From: Candidatus Thiodictyon syntrophicum
Lineage (GTDB): Bacteria > Pseudomonadota > Gammaproteobacteria > Chromatiales > Chromatiaceae
DNA: 64,000 bases
NCBI RefSeq assembly: GCF_002813775.1
Contig: NZ_CP020371.1
Span: 62,001-126,000, forward strand
Direction of reading: 5' to 3'
The notes under the pieces are model-generated. The model ran no database searches. It saw only the letters and a program-made list of their open reading frames with translations, and was not told the DNA's origin. Positions within the stretch are counted from its first letter, which is position 1. The number at the start of each line of letters is the position of its first letter. The position numbers and the translations under genes are program-made. Positions 47,794 to 58,100 of the stretch are shown one piece after another.

Positions 47794-49991
47794 ATGACGG
47801 CAGAGCGCAGCAGCAACCCGACCGATCCAGTCCATGATACGCCGGCCGGGGCGTCGCCGACTATGATCCGCGCCGGCCGGTCTTTGCCGTCCCTTACCGC
47901 CAACTGGCCGATCAGTTCCGCGGCCGGGAGGCGGCATTGGACGAGGTGCGGCAACAGCTCGACGCCGGGCGCCGCACCTGCATCACCCAGGCGGCGGGCG
48001 ACCAGGACCAGGGCGGTCTGGGCAAGACCCAAGTCGCCGTGGAGTACGCCTATCGCTATCGGGATCAGTACCCCAATGGCGTCATCTGGCTGTCCGCCGA
48101 CTGGGACCTGGACGCCCAACTCGTGGATCTGGCGGTCAAGCCCCGCTGGATCGCGCCCGAGTCCGAACGCCGCTACGCGCTCGACATCGCCCGCCACCGG
48201 CTGCGCAGCGTCGCGGACTGCCTGATCGTCTTCGACCAGGTACAGGACCCGGCGGCGCTGCGCGACTACCTGCCCGAGCCGGCCGCGGCCACTCAGGTTC
48301 TGATCACCAGCAACGCCGGGCAACCGGACTACACGGCGGTCCTCATCGCCCCACTGGACCCCAACGCCGCCCTGCGGCTGTTGATCGAGACCGCCGGTCG
48401 CGAGCCGGAGGGCGAGGCGGAACTGGACGCCGCCCGCACGATCACCCACACCCTGGACGGCCTGCCGCTGGCCCTGGAACTGGCAGGCGGCCAACTGGCG
48501 CATGGCGCGCCGCGCTTCCAGGACTATCTCCAACGGCTGCGCCAGGACCGCGGGCAGGCAGCGCCGGAGCGCAGCGACGACGCGCTGGACTCAATCCTGC
48601 GGATCGGCACCGGAGTCTACGCGGAGCAGCCGCTCCTGCCGGCCGTCTTGGACGCACTCGCCTGGGGCGGTCCGGCACCCATGGGTCGCGACCTGCTGGC
48701 CGCCATGCTCGGCGCGCAGGACGGCGCCGAACTCAGCGCCGCGCTCGATCTCGGCAGCGCACTGCGCATCATCCGGCCGGTGCCGGACAGCACCCGTTAT
48801 GCCATGCACGGGCGGATAGCGCAGCTCCGCCGCGCCCAGGCCCCTATCGCCGGGCGGCCCGACTTGGCGGCGCAACAGTGCGCGCGGGTCACGGCCTGGT
48901 TCAGCGCCCGGCTCGATGACCCGCAACAGTTGCCGGACTTCGAGGCCGAACTGGACCAGTTGCGCGAATGGCATGACCATGCGGTCGAATGTGCCCCACG
49001 ACTTGCCGCCCGGCTCACCTGGCTGCGAATCTATGTGCCCTTGCAGCGCGGCCAGCCGCAGGAGATCCGGCGGCTGCTCGAACAGGGACTGGCCGAATAC
49101 AAGCAGCACGGGTGTGACGATCAGGCCCTCTTCGCCTGCCTGCACCACGACCTGGCCTTCGCGCTGGACGCGCTCGGTGACTCCAAGCGCGCACTGGCAA
49201 CGGCCGAGCAGGCACTCGCCATCCGCCGCGGGCTCTTTGGCAATGACCATCCGGATACGGCCAGGTCACTCGGCAATGTCGCCAACTACGCCGCCACCCT
49301 CGGCGACCCCTTGCGCGCCCTGGAATCGACTGAGCAATCGCTCGCCATCCGCCGCGGCCTCCATGGCGAGTGGCATCGCGACACCGCCGCGTCCCTCAAC
49401 AACATCGCCACCTACACCTATACGCTGGGCAACCAGCAACACGCACTCGACATGGCAAGCCAGGCACTCGCCATCCACCGTGACCTCTACGGCGAGCGCC
49501 ATCCGGATACCGCCGCGTCGCTGCTGAGCGTCGCCTATTACACCAATGCGCTGGGCGACCCGCAGCGGGCACTGGAACTGGCCCAGCAGGCCCTGCTCAT
49601 CCACCGTGACCTGTTCGGCGACCGGCACCCCGACACCGCCATCAGCGTCAACACCATGGCCACCTATGCCGGCGCCCTGGGCGACCACCAACGCGCCCTG
49701 GACCTGGCCCAGCAGGGGCTGGCCATCCAGCACGAACTGTTCGGCGTGCGCCACCCCGCCACGGCCAAGTGCCTGCACAACACCGCAGGCTATCTATTGA
49801 AACTCGGCAAGACCACTGAAGCCTATAACCAGGCCCAGGCGGCCCACGACCTCTTCCGCCAACTCCTGGGTGCCAAGCACCCGCAGACCCTGAGTACCGC
49901 CCAACTCCTCAGCCGCATCAAGCGTCCGGGGTTTCGCATCCCATCGTTTCGCAAGGGCGGCAGCGCCAAGAAGGCGAAGCCGAAAAAATAG
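47794..49991 (+). CDS. STAND NTPase with kinesin-light-chain TPR repeats, 5' frameshift
   Basis: From ~47862 the frame encodes VFAVPYRQLADQFRGREAALDEV, a STAND entry motif, then P-loop GGLGKTQVAVEYAYRY, Walker B CLIVFDQVQD, a winged-helix-like part, and at least five ~42-residue TPR units (KRALATAEQALAIRRGLFG-type) to residue ~670, closing with a Lys-rich tail. The natural start ATG 47794 (MTAERSSNPTDPVHDTPAG) is in another frame; the change falls near the G-run at 47847-47850. Without it, translation could begin only at internal codons such as TTG 47937. STAND-TPR proteins act as signalling or anti-phage sensors. Possible sequencing error. Confidence 0.75.
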
Positions 49992-50088
49992 CCAAGCGCC
50001 TGTCTTGGCGTGGCCCAGTCGACGGCGGTGTCCTACGGCGTAGGAGCGGCCTCCAGGCCGCGACGGATGTCACTCTCGATGTGGCCGG

Positions 50089-50106
50089 AATAATGATCAA
50101 GGCCGC
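50089..50106. repeat. Single end of the dispersed hairpin family
   Basis: AATAATGATCAAGGCCGCC lies here, with a TCCTACG/CGTAGGA palindrome 60 nt upstream (50032-50046), both also present in the 41-kb copy. An incomplete element between the STAND gene and mazF. Confidence 0.5.
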
Positions 50107-50121
50107 CATAGCCGTTGCCCA

Positions 50122-50448
50122 TCATTTTGCAATGCCAAAGAAAACGGCCAAACAACGCTCAACCTCTATCATAGTATCCCCATCGATGCGCCCGAAGGCT
50201 TGCCCGACCTTGTCGCGCTTCACGGTCATCGCCTTATCGACCATCACTTGTGACGGCTGCTGCAAGCCGTTCTCGGCGCTCGGCTGAACCGTGATCCGAA
50301 ACAGCGGCGCGGCAACCAGCGTGCTGGTTACCGGCAGTACGGTGACGGTGGCGTGCTCGCCGAATTGATCCGCCTGAATCACCAACGCGGGTCTTGGCTT
50401 GCCGAAATCGCCTTGCATGGCGATGGTCACAAAGTCCCCCCGCATCAT
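50122..50448 (-). CDS. mazF: MazF/PemK-type endoribonuclease toxin
   Basis: 108 residues: MMRGDFVTIAMQGDFGKPRPALVIQAD is the CcdB/MazF SH3-like start, TVLPVTSTLVAAPLFRITV the middle strand, and QVMVDKAMTVKRDKVGQAFGRID the end. The Arg and Thr/Ser typical of the RNA-cleaving site are present. It overlaps its antitoxin by 4 nt (ATGA). Confidence 0.9.
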   Translation of the reverse strand: MMRGDFVTIAMQGDFGKPRPALVIQADQFGEHATVTVLPVTSTLVAAPLFRITVQPSAENGLQQPSQVMVDKAMTVKRDKVGQAFGRIDGDTMIEVERCLAVFFGIAK

Positions 50449-50669
50449 GCCGTCCAGCCAGCCACATCCGCCACGGCTTCATCCATGAATCGCTGCATAT
50501 CCGCGTCGGCCAGATCCGCCTGAGCGGCAATCAGCGACTGGCGGCGGCATTCTTGCGCAAAGTCCGGCCGTCGCGTATCAGGCACCCAGATTTGCACCGG
50601 GCGAAGTCCTGCCCTACGCAAGGCATCGCGATGCTTTTGAACACGGGCGTTCACGGGAATCGTTGCCAA
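50445..50669 (-). CDS. mazE: MazE-type antitoxin (DUF3018 family)
   Basis: 74 residues: VNARVQKHRDALRRAGLRPVQIWVPDTRRPDFAQECRRQ is the DUF3018 hallmark, followed by an acidic toxin-binding tail (ADADMQRFMDEAVADVAGW). It precedes mazF in the normal order. Confidence 0.88.
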   Translation of the reverse strand: MATIPVNARVQKHRDALRRAGLRPVQIWVPDTRRPDFAQECRRQSLIAAQADLADADMQRFMDEAVADVAGWTA

Positions 50670-50842
50670 CGCAAATCTCCGGTTGTCTCCTCACACCAAA
50701 CAGTATAGTCAACAAGACCGTTACATGCAACACCCTTTCGGGGTCTCGGGTCTGAGGCACAGTGGAACCCGAGCCGTTGCCGGTCCAACTCAGGCCGGGC
50801 GCGCAACAGCGCCTCGGTCCATTCTCGATGGATACGCTCGGT

Positions 50843-50897
50843 TCGATCAGGCGTAGTCGCGCCCGCTCGCCGGTGCCCACGCAGGCCGCGAGCAACC
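50843..50897 (-). repeat. 55-bp fragment of the excisionase-type HTH gene
   Basis: Near-identical, inverted copy of 14137-14191 (encoding LLAACVGTGERARLRLI). It lies beside the TCTGTCTCAGGGACC block also shared with 13545-13560, so the duplicated material extends patchily beyond the main inverted repeat. The surrounding 50670-50940 has no gene. Confidence 0.7.
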
Positions 50898-50938
50898 TTT
50901 TTTGGCCCTTTTTCGGGGGTCCCTGAGACAGAATTATT

Positions 50939-51062
50939 GGCCTCAATCATCGTTCCGGCCGGCAGCCACCTTCTGGAGTCCAAGGCTTCAGCCTTGGTCT
51001 TACATATCCAAGGCTGAAGCCTTGGACTCCGACCCGCGGCGGCCGGAACGATGATCGAAGCC
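50939..51062. repeat. Dispersed hairpin/MITE-like element, best preserved copy
   Basis: Outer arms of 22 nt (50939-50960 and 51041-51062; core ATCATCGTTCCGGCC / GGCCGGAACGATGAT) and an inner perfect 23-bp inverted repeat (50975-50997 with 51008-51030). About 124 nt, no coding capacity. Confidence 0.8.
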
Positions 51063-51134
51063 GAATTATTATTTCTGTATCAAGGGGCGCCAAGGCGGGG
51101 GCGCGCCGAGGCGCCGACCCCGGGTCGTAGCGGA

Positions 51135-51846
51135 CTATTTCGAGGAACCTTCGTGAACCGAATAGCGCACGACTGAAGCATCTTTTTGCGAACACAAAAT
51201 AATGCCCACCGTCGGGTTGTCGTCGGGGCTGCGCTTCAGATCGTCGTAGATGCGCACATACATATCCATTTGGCAGTAGTACGGGGTCGCGCACAAACGC
51301 ACGCGGGGATTGATTCAAGGGGGCTAAGTGACTGCTGGCTTCAGCCTGGACGGCCGCCTTGTCTTGGCTGGACAGCAGGCGTTCGTAATACAGGGTACCA
51401 ATTTGGCGTTCCAGCGCTCGTGAACTCCAGTTTTGGGCAATGGCCTCGTTCACATACCACTGCCTTGCGGCCTCGCTATCCACTCGCAGCAGCGTCCGGT
51501 AATGCGTTCAACTCAATTCGGTACGCACTGCGTTCCAAAATGGAAAGGCTTGAAAAAAACTGCGCATGTAGCGCAAATTACGCGCATCGAAACCCGCGCC
51601 GAACTCATGCGACAGGCGTTCCGCCAATTGCGGCAACAGTCGCGCTCCATAAGCGGCGCGAGCGTGGCCTTGCTGCTCGAACTCCACGATATGGCGGCCA
51701 ATCTCCCAGCAGGCACGCACTTGAACGGCATCCACTGTACGTAGCGCCTGGGCGCGTGCCTGGGCGATCAGGCCACGCAACTGGCCCACCAGTCCGTTCA
51801 GCGCTGCCGACTCGACCCCCATGCCATCGACGGGTGCTTTGCTCAT
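51135..51846 (-). pseudogene. Second DUF1016 nuclease copy, nonsense mutation and internal deletion
   Basis: Closely related to the gene at 12556. It begins MSKAPVDGMGVESAALNGL and runs to RTELS, where TGG has become TGA (near 51510). After that stop the frame continues as THYRTLL to RDPVLL, and then at ~51287 joins directly to QMDMYVRIYDDLKRSPDDN, IILCSQKDASVVRYSVHEGSSK and a natural stop (51137-51135). The middle ~95 residues with the catalytic core are deleted. It keeps the C-terminus missing from the first copy. Confidence 0.8.
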
Positions 51847-52420
51847 TGCTTATCTCCTGAACCGAAGTCTGTTCCTCCCTTACCGCAAACCGGACCGGGC
51901 AACACGCGGTCTTCCGCGGTCTGGATCGTAAGCCATCGCCGATGGGCTGAGCGACCGAGGAGCGACCCTCGCCCCGACCAGGCGAGCGGGACCTCGATCA
52001 GGTCCGGGGGAGCGTCACCAGGTGGCGCAAGACCTGGCTCGGGAGGGTCGGCGCGGGCAGATCCCCGTGCTCCAGGACCTCCTGACGGCCGCCGCCCCTT
52101 CGCGGACCTAACCCCATGGCTCACATCAAACGCCAGATCACCTAAAATAGTCTTGTATTGTGATTGATTTTACAAGAGCCTGCTCAGACAATGACCGCCC
52201 AAGCAGAGGCTTAGACGATGGGGTCTGTGTTGGCTCGTCCTGAGTCGATGTTCGCGCACCACTGAGGATTGAAGGTATGGCCTTGACCAAAGCCGACATG
52301 GCAGAACACCTGTTCGACGAGCTTGGGCTCAACAAACGGGAGGCCAAAGACCTGATCGAGAGCTTTATTGAGGAAATCCGCACGGCGCTGGGGCGTGGCG
52401 AAGAAGTCAAACTGTCCGGG
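51287..52420. repeat. Inverted duplication, copy 2
   Basis: Inverted match to 11983-13128: ihfA 5' part, the ~430-bp intergenic region, and the N-terminal part of DUF1016. The two copies lie ~38 kb apart and face each other. Confidence 0.85.
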
Positions 52421-52498
52421 TTCGTTAGGTTATGTGAAGTGATGGCCGATAGGGGGCGCGCGTTCGTGACCCAATGTGGTCTTTCACCACGCTGTTGA
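52277..52498 (+). pseudogene. Truncated ihfA copy
   Basis: Begins [20 protein letters not shown] like the intact gene and continues to EEVKLSGF (52420), then runs into unrelated codons ([11 protein letters not shown]) and stops at 52498. The whole beta-arm and C-terminal half are missing. The sequence after residue ~22 ([20 protein letters not shown]) is closer to canonical IhfA than the copy at 11782. Confidence 0.8.
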
Positions 52499-52607
52499 AG
52501 CGCCTCCACGGGAGTTTCCCGCTCCCTGTCTTTCGACAGCAACTCCACATTTGGGCGCCCCCCGACGATCCTTGGCGGAACCAGCACTGTGGGTTCGGAG
52601 CCCGCGC
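52421..52607. other. Junction sequence between truncated ihfA and the metallopeptidase gene
   Basis: A minus-strand frame here ([18 protein letters not shown]) may be the tail of a lost transposase or other gene; no family could be named. Confidence 0.3.
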
Positions 52608-54086
52608 TCAGAAAGGCGCCCAGAGCGATTTCAGGTAGGGTTGCAGCGTGTCTTCGTCGGCATCGGAAAGCCGGCCCGAATTCTTGATCTGCCAGGCGGC
52701 AGTCTCGAAGCTCACGGCGTAATCCTCGTTGAGACGTTTGATGGCGTCCTCAATGGCCTGCCGACGAGCATCCGTGGTGCGGATGTATGCGAGTTCGGCT
52801 TCGGCTGCGCGGCCGGCCGCACCGCGGGGCAGCAGAAACTCGGCGGCGAAGGCGTTGGCGCGTTGCTCCAAGTCTGGTGCTACGCGCCCGCCGAGAACCT
52901 CGACCGCGGGCAGTGCACCCTCGGCGTCCACCAACAGGTGACAGATCTCGTGGGCGCAGGTAGATCGCTTGCCGGTCGGTAGGCGCGAGCGCAGACCACG
53001 GGTATTGACGAGCACCGTCGGCCGATGCTCCTTCCCCCAGACCGCGATGGCGTCGAGTTGCTCGCTCCCCAGGTCGTGATCGCGCACATCGACGCTCCAT
53101 TGCTTCAACAGGCCCTCCGGATCGGTTCGCCCCTCCTCATTACTCAGATATTCCCGCAATGCCTGCGCCAAGCGGTAACCTTGCACATAGGGCACATCCT
53201 CCTGGTGGTCGCGCATGACCTCGGCAGCGAGCGCGCGTGGCTCGGCAAGCGCTGGGCCCGTGCCACTGGGTATGGACTCGATATCCGCCAGGATCTGCCG
53301 AAACGCCGGGCCATCCAAGGCACCGCCGATCATCCGCGCAGCGGCTTTAAGGCTGTAGGGCACCACATCGGCGGCATCCAGCGGCCGGGGCCAGACTTGT
53401 TCGAGCGTGTGCGACGACAGGCCTGTGGCAGCCTCCAACCTGCTGCGCCGATCCAGGTCTTCGCGCGCGCGCCAACGGTTCCATGCCAGCGTCGAGCGAG
53501 CATCGTTAAGCGTCTCAGTGCGCGCCAGGATGCACTCGGCCAGAGATTGCAGGGTGCCCATGGTGTCGGCAAAGTCGAGCTGCCATTCGCGCCCGGCCGT
53601 GGCAACGCGCATCCGCAACCCTTCCCGTAGCAGCAGTAGGCCAGGCGGGAAGGCGCCCTTGAGCGATTCGCCTAAATCATGAACAAGCAGGAAGTCGTCC
53701 AACAGCCCTTCTTCGGCTTGTGCTTGCCTTTGCGCCAGGCTGCGTTGGCGCAGCTTGGCCCGGCCGCGCAGTTCGCCAAGATGCCGCGGTGCCTCAAAGC
53801 GGGACGCGAATTCGATCGGATAGGTCTCTTCTTCCTCGAGGTAGGGCCAGGCGACCGCGAGGAATTCCGGCAGGTCGATCCAGCTCCAGCGAATACCTTG
53901 CGGTTGGCCCACATCGCCGTACGGGTTGCCCCAGATCAGGGTAGTGTCAACCCAGATCTGTAGGTCACCCCAGGTGCGGCCCACCGGGCCGACGCTGCCG
54001 TAGTCGTCGCGCCAGTGGAGGATACAGCGCAGCGCGCCGGGTTTACCGAAAACCAGCTGGTCGCTCAAGATCGCTTTATCACCCAT
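52608..54086 (-). CDS. ImmA/IrrE-type zinc metallopeptidase with large N-terminal domain
   Basis: About 492 residues. The C-terminal ~170 residues form the ImmA/IrrE domain: VLVNTRGL, CAHEICHLLVD with HExxH, and LEQRANAFAAEFLLPR with the third-ligand Glu. The N-terminal ~300 residues are not recognised; they contain WGDLQIWVDTTLIWG and a helical, DNA-binding-like stretch (LEAATGLSSHTLEQVWP). ImmA-like proteases cleave repressors or antitoxins in response to damage or phage. Start at 54086 (or 54101), overlapping the upstream small gene by ~22 nt; the ORF is open to 54356 but the upstream part lies in another gene. Confidence 0.75.
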   Translation of the reverse strand: MGDKAILSDQLVFGKPGALRCILHWRDDYGSVGPVGRTWGDLQIWVDTTLIWGNPYGDVGQPQGIRWSWIDLPEFLAVAWPYLEEEETYPIEFASRFEAPRHLGELRGRAKLRQRSLAQRQAQAEEGLLDDFLLVHDLGESLKGAFPPGLLLLREGLRMRVATAGREWQLDFADTMGTLQSLAECILARTETLNDARSTLAWNRWRAREDLDRRSRLEAATGLSSHTLEQVWPRPLDAADVVPYSLKAAARMIGGALDGPAFRQILADIESIPSGTGPALAEPRALAAEVMRDHQEDVPYVQGYRLAQALREYLSNEEGRTDPEGLLKQWSVDVRDHDLGSEQLDAIAVWGKEHRPTVLVNTRGLRSRLPTGKRSTCAHEICHLLVDAEGALPAVEVLGGRVAPDLEQRANAFAAEFLLPRGAAGRAAEAELAYIRTTDARRQAIEDAIKRLNEDYAVSFETAAWQIKNSGRLSDADEDTLQPYLKSLWAPF

Positions 54087-54469
54087 TTCTGCTTCAGCCA
54101 TTTCTTCAAACGGTCGCTCTCGTCCTCGGCTACGGCTTGGGCTTCGAGCCGGGGCAGGATATCGTCCGGGATGTGGCGCGCCGCGACCGGCCAGCCATGC
54201 CAAGTCGTGCCGCCATCTGACGTACGTGCCTGATAGACGGCACCGTCGTGGTAACTCCAGAGTCGAAACGGGGTATCGGGCTGTCGCGACCTGTACTCCT
54301 CGATCGCATCTTCGAGCAGTTCCTGGGCGGCTTTGAGAGAAAAGCCCTTGGGACATTCACCGACTTCTTCTCCGTACTTGTCGACGATCCGTGCCTCGCG
54401 GCCTGTTCCCAGGTGCTTCGGTCTGTTCTCGCCCTTGTCGTACTTGTACTTGTGTTGCGGCTCGGCCAT
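54065..54469 (-). CDS. Small conserved-type protein paired with the metallopeptidase
   Basis: 134 residues: an N-terminal charged segment (MAEPQHKYKYDKGENRPKH), LEDAIEEYRSRQPDTPFRLWSYHDGAVYQARTSDGGTTWHGWP, and a basic C-terminus (LKKWLKQKWVIKRS). The overlap with the downstream gene indicates an operon pair. No known domain; it could be the substrate, partner or antitoxin of the protease, by analogy with ImmA-repressor pairs. Confidence 0.65.
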   Translation of the reverse strand: MAEPQHKYKYDKGENRPKHLGTGREARIVDKYGEEVGECPKGFSLKAAQELLEDAIEEYRSRQPDTPFRLWSYHDGAVYQARTSDGGTTWHGWPVAARHIPDDILPRLEAQAVAEDESDRLKKWLKQKWVIKRS

Positions 54470-55101
54470 CGAAATTCTACGCCGTCGAATGTTTCCGTTG
54501 CGTCGATGTTACTTCCGTTGGATTCACGGCGGCAACTGTTGGATCGGCTCTCCCGAGCAAGACCCTCGCGCCAGGGCGTCATCAACGATGATCACGCACG
54601 GGACTTGATCGCCGACACGGACGTGGCCGCGAGCCGCGCGACCCTTGCACTGGTCGGGCCACGGCGCGAGTGCCCCCGTCACTGCGCCGACAGACCAACG
54701 GCCGATAAGGTTCTTTATGTGAAGTGACGGGCGCGGGACGAGCGTGCTCATGGCCACTGCCGCCTCAAGCCCCATGGTCAGGGTCTCGATACCGTCGATT
54801 ACCAGAGGGTAGGTGCGGACACTTAGAAGGTGCCGGCACTGCCCAGGGATGTTGCCGACATACGCGCCCGCGATGGGTGGTGAAATGAAGCAGGCCATTG
54901 AAGTTGGCGGCTGCGTCGATCAGATGCGTGTCGATCACGATCCACCCACTGCCACGGCCAGCGCAATTCATCGCAGTCGTCACACCGCCGCCGTGGGCGG
55001 TGATGGTGCCCACACCGGACAGAGCGCCAACCCGGCGGTCGGCACTGCGCGTGAAGCGGACGGTAGCCGTCCTCACGCGTGTCCGGCGACTGGACGCGAA
55101 C
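54470..55101. other. Intergenic region with a decayed repeat of the giant protein
   Basis: On the minus strand about 54890-55020 the sequence encodes GVGTITAHGGGVTTAMNCAGRGSGWIVIDTHLIDAAANF, a degenerate match to the repeat (SISANGG, GGGGGRVAI, VDGTDAF) of the giant protein, lying after its stop codon and out of frame. The rest (54470-54880) has no recognised gene. Confidence 0.5.
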
Positions 55102-58100
55102 TCAAGGTGCGACCACCTCGAGATGGACCGTACCCGCCGTGCCATCACCATAAGCACCGTCCCCACCCCGGGTCTGGATATTGCCGCCCGGCAGGCTCAG
55201 CGTGCCGCTGTAGCGGATGCCGATGCGCCCGCCGCCACCACCGACGTGGCTACCGCCGCCGGTGGTGCCGCCACTGGCCGTGATCAGCCCACTGCCCGTC
55301 AGGTCACCGGTACGGATGTTGACCGTGCCGCCGGATCCCTCGCCTGAGGCCGAGCCGGTGGAGAGACTGCCGTCGGCATGGATCTCCCCGTCGTTCTCGA
55401 TGGCCCCGGCAGTGATGAAGACCCGGCCGCCGCCGTCGCCGCCCGTCCCGCCCCAGGCGCCACCGCCGCTGCCCAGGTCCGCAGGGTCGGTCGGGCTACC
55501 ATAGACGAGGTTGGTTACCCCGTCGGCCCCGCTGTAATGGCCACCGATGCCGCCGTAGCTCCCGCCGTTACCCCGCTGGGCGCCAGCCGTGAAGTCCAGG
55601 GTATACGCGGTCTCGCCCAGACCCCCCTTGTTGCCCCCAAGGTACCCGCGGCCGGTGACGTCGATGCGCCCTGTCGCGTCGATCGTCAGCGTCCCGGCCT
55701 CGATATCGAGCATGGCCGCATAGGTCGTCGTGGTCTCCGGATGCGTCATCAACCCATGCTCGGTGATGCGCAGGGTATCGGTGACTGTCAGTCGATCGCC
55801 CAGATCCAGATGACCGGCCCCGCGCAGCGTCAGATTGGTGTAGCGATAGTCGCCGACATAGCCCTTGCCCACAGCCGCCACATCCATGAAGTCCACACCG
55901 TTCTCGTTGGGGGTCTCCACCACGATCTCGGTCCCCGTGTTGGCGAGAATGGTGAAGGACTCCACCTGCTCGAGGTCCGGGTTGATCCGCAGACCCACCA
56001 AGGCGTTGGTCAGGAGGGGTATCTCACCATCGGTCGTCAGGCTATCGGCCGTCACCGCGGTCGTCACCCCGGGGCCCATCAGCGAGAACGGCGTGCCCAT
56101 CGGCGAACTGACGCCCGTGTCGTTGTCGTCGATGATCAACTCGTCCACACCGCCGATCTTCAGATAGACGGTCCCGGCGCCGCCGCGGGTGTTGTCGTAA
56201 TAGCCCCGACCGCGCCAGGCGCTGATCGCCCGCAGACCGGCAAAGGCGTCGGTGCCGTCCACCGCGTCCGCGTCGATGGCCACCCGCCCGCCGCCGCCGC
56301 CGACGTGGTTGCCGCCATTGGTGGTGCCGCCGTTGGCGGAGATGCTGCCGGCACCGGCCAGGTGCGCGGTGGTGATCCACACCGAACCGCCGGCGCCCTC
56401 GCCCGAGGCGCTGCTGCTGGAGAGACTGCCGTCGGCGCGGATGGCCCCCTCGACGATGACCGATTCGCTCGCCTGGATGCGGACATACCCTCCGCCGTCA
56501 CCGCCGACTCCACCCCAGGCACCGCCGCCGCTGCCGAGTCGATTCGGCCGCGCGGGATCACCATAGACCGGACTTGCGTTCCCGCTCGCACCGCTGTAAG
56601 AAGCACCGAGCCCGCCGTGACTGCCGCCGTGGCCACGCTGAGCGCCGGCCGCAAAGCCCAGGGTGTGGGCAGTCTCGCCGAGCCCTGACTTGTTACCGCC
56701 AAGGTACCCACGCCCCGTCACATCGATGGCACCACCGGACTCCACGACGACCCGCGCAGCCTGGATCTGCAGACCGGCCTCAAGACCGCCGCTATGGGTC
56801 AGGGTGGAATTGGCGCCGATCGACAGGGTTCCGAGCACCCGCAGTCCCGCATCGGCCACTACCCGGGCGCCGTTGCGCAACACGATGTTGTCGAAGGTCA
56901 GACCGCCCGGGATGGTGACCGTGTCGGTCGGCTGGACAAGCCCCAGACCGTCGATGGTCAGGTCGCCATAGGTCTGACCCGCACCCTTCAGGTAGAGGGT
57001 CCCATGACCGCCGTCACCAAAGTAGCCATCCCCACCACGGCTCTGGATATTGACCTGCGGCAGGCTCAGGGTACCGCTGTAGCGGATGGCGATCCGTCCA
57101 CCGCCGCCCCCGGTGTGGTTGCCGCCGCCGGTGGTTCCGCCATTGGTCGTGATCAGCCCGTTGCCGGTCAGAGTTCCGGTGCGGATATTGACCGTGCCGC
57201 CGGACCCCTCGCCTGACGCCGAGCCGCTGGAGAGGCCGCCATCGGCATGGATCGCCCCCGCATTATGGATCGCCGCCGCGGTGATGAAGACCCGACCGCC
57301 GCCGTCGCCGCCCGCCCCACCCCAGGAACCGCCACCACTACCGAGGTCCTGCGGGTCGGTCAGGCTGCCATAGAGTGGGTTGGCCGCGTTCCCGCCGGCC
57401 CCGCTGTAATGGCCGCCGAGTCCGCCGTAGCTGCCGCCATTGCCCGACTGGGCGCCGGCGGTGAGGTCCAGGGTGTGCGCGGTGCCGCCGAGCCCGGCCC
57501 GGTCGCCACCGAGATAGCCGTGACCCGTCACGTCGATGCGCCCGGTGGCGTCGATCTCCAGGGTGCCGACCTCCAGGTCCAGCACCGCCTCATAGGTCGC
57601 GGTGGTCTGCGGGTGCGTCAGCAGGCCGTATTCGTCAATACGCAGGGTATCGGTGACCGTCAGCCGATCACCCATTTCCAGATAACCGCCGCGGCGCAGC
57701 CGCAGGTTGGTGTAGCGATAATCGCCCGCGTAGCCCTTGCCGACCGCTGCCACATCCGCGAAGCGGACACCATGCTCATTGGGCGTCGCGACCCGGATGC
57801 TGCCGGTGTCGTTGGCAAGGATCGTGAAGCACTCGGCCTGATTGAGGTCGGGGTTGAGCCGCAGCCCCACCAAGACATCGGGGAACAGCGGCAGGACGCC
57901 GTCCGTGGTGAGGGTATCCGCGGTCACCGCCCGGGTCAGGCCTGGCCCCATCAAGGGCAAGGGGGTTCCGGTCGCCGCCGTGGTCGTGGACTCGTTGTCG
58001 TCGATGATCAGGTCTTCGACTCCGCCGATCTTCAGATAGACGGTCCCGGCGCTGCCGCGGGCGCTGCCGCCGGTGTTGTCGTAGTAGCCCCGCCCACGCC

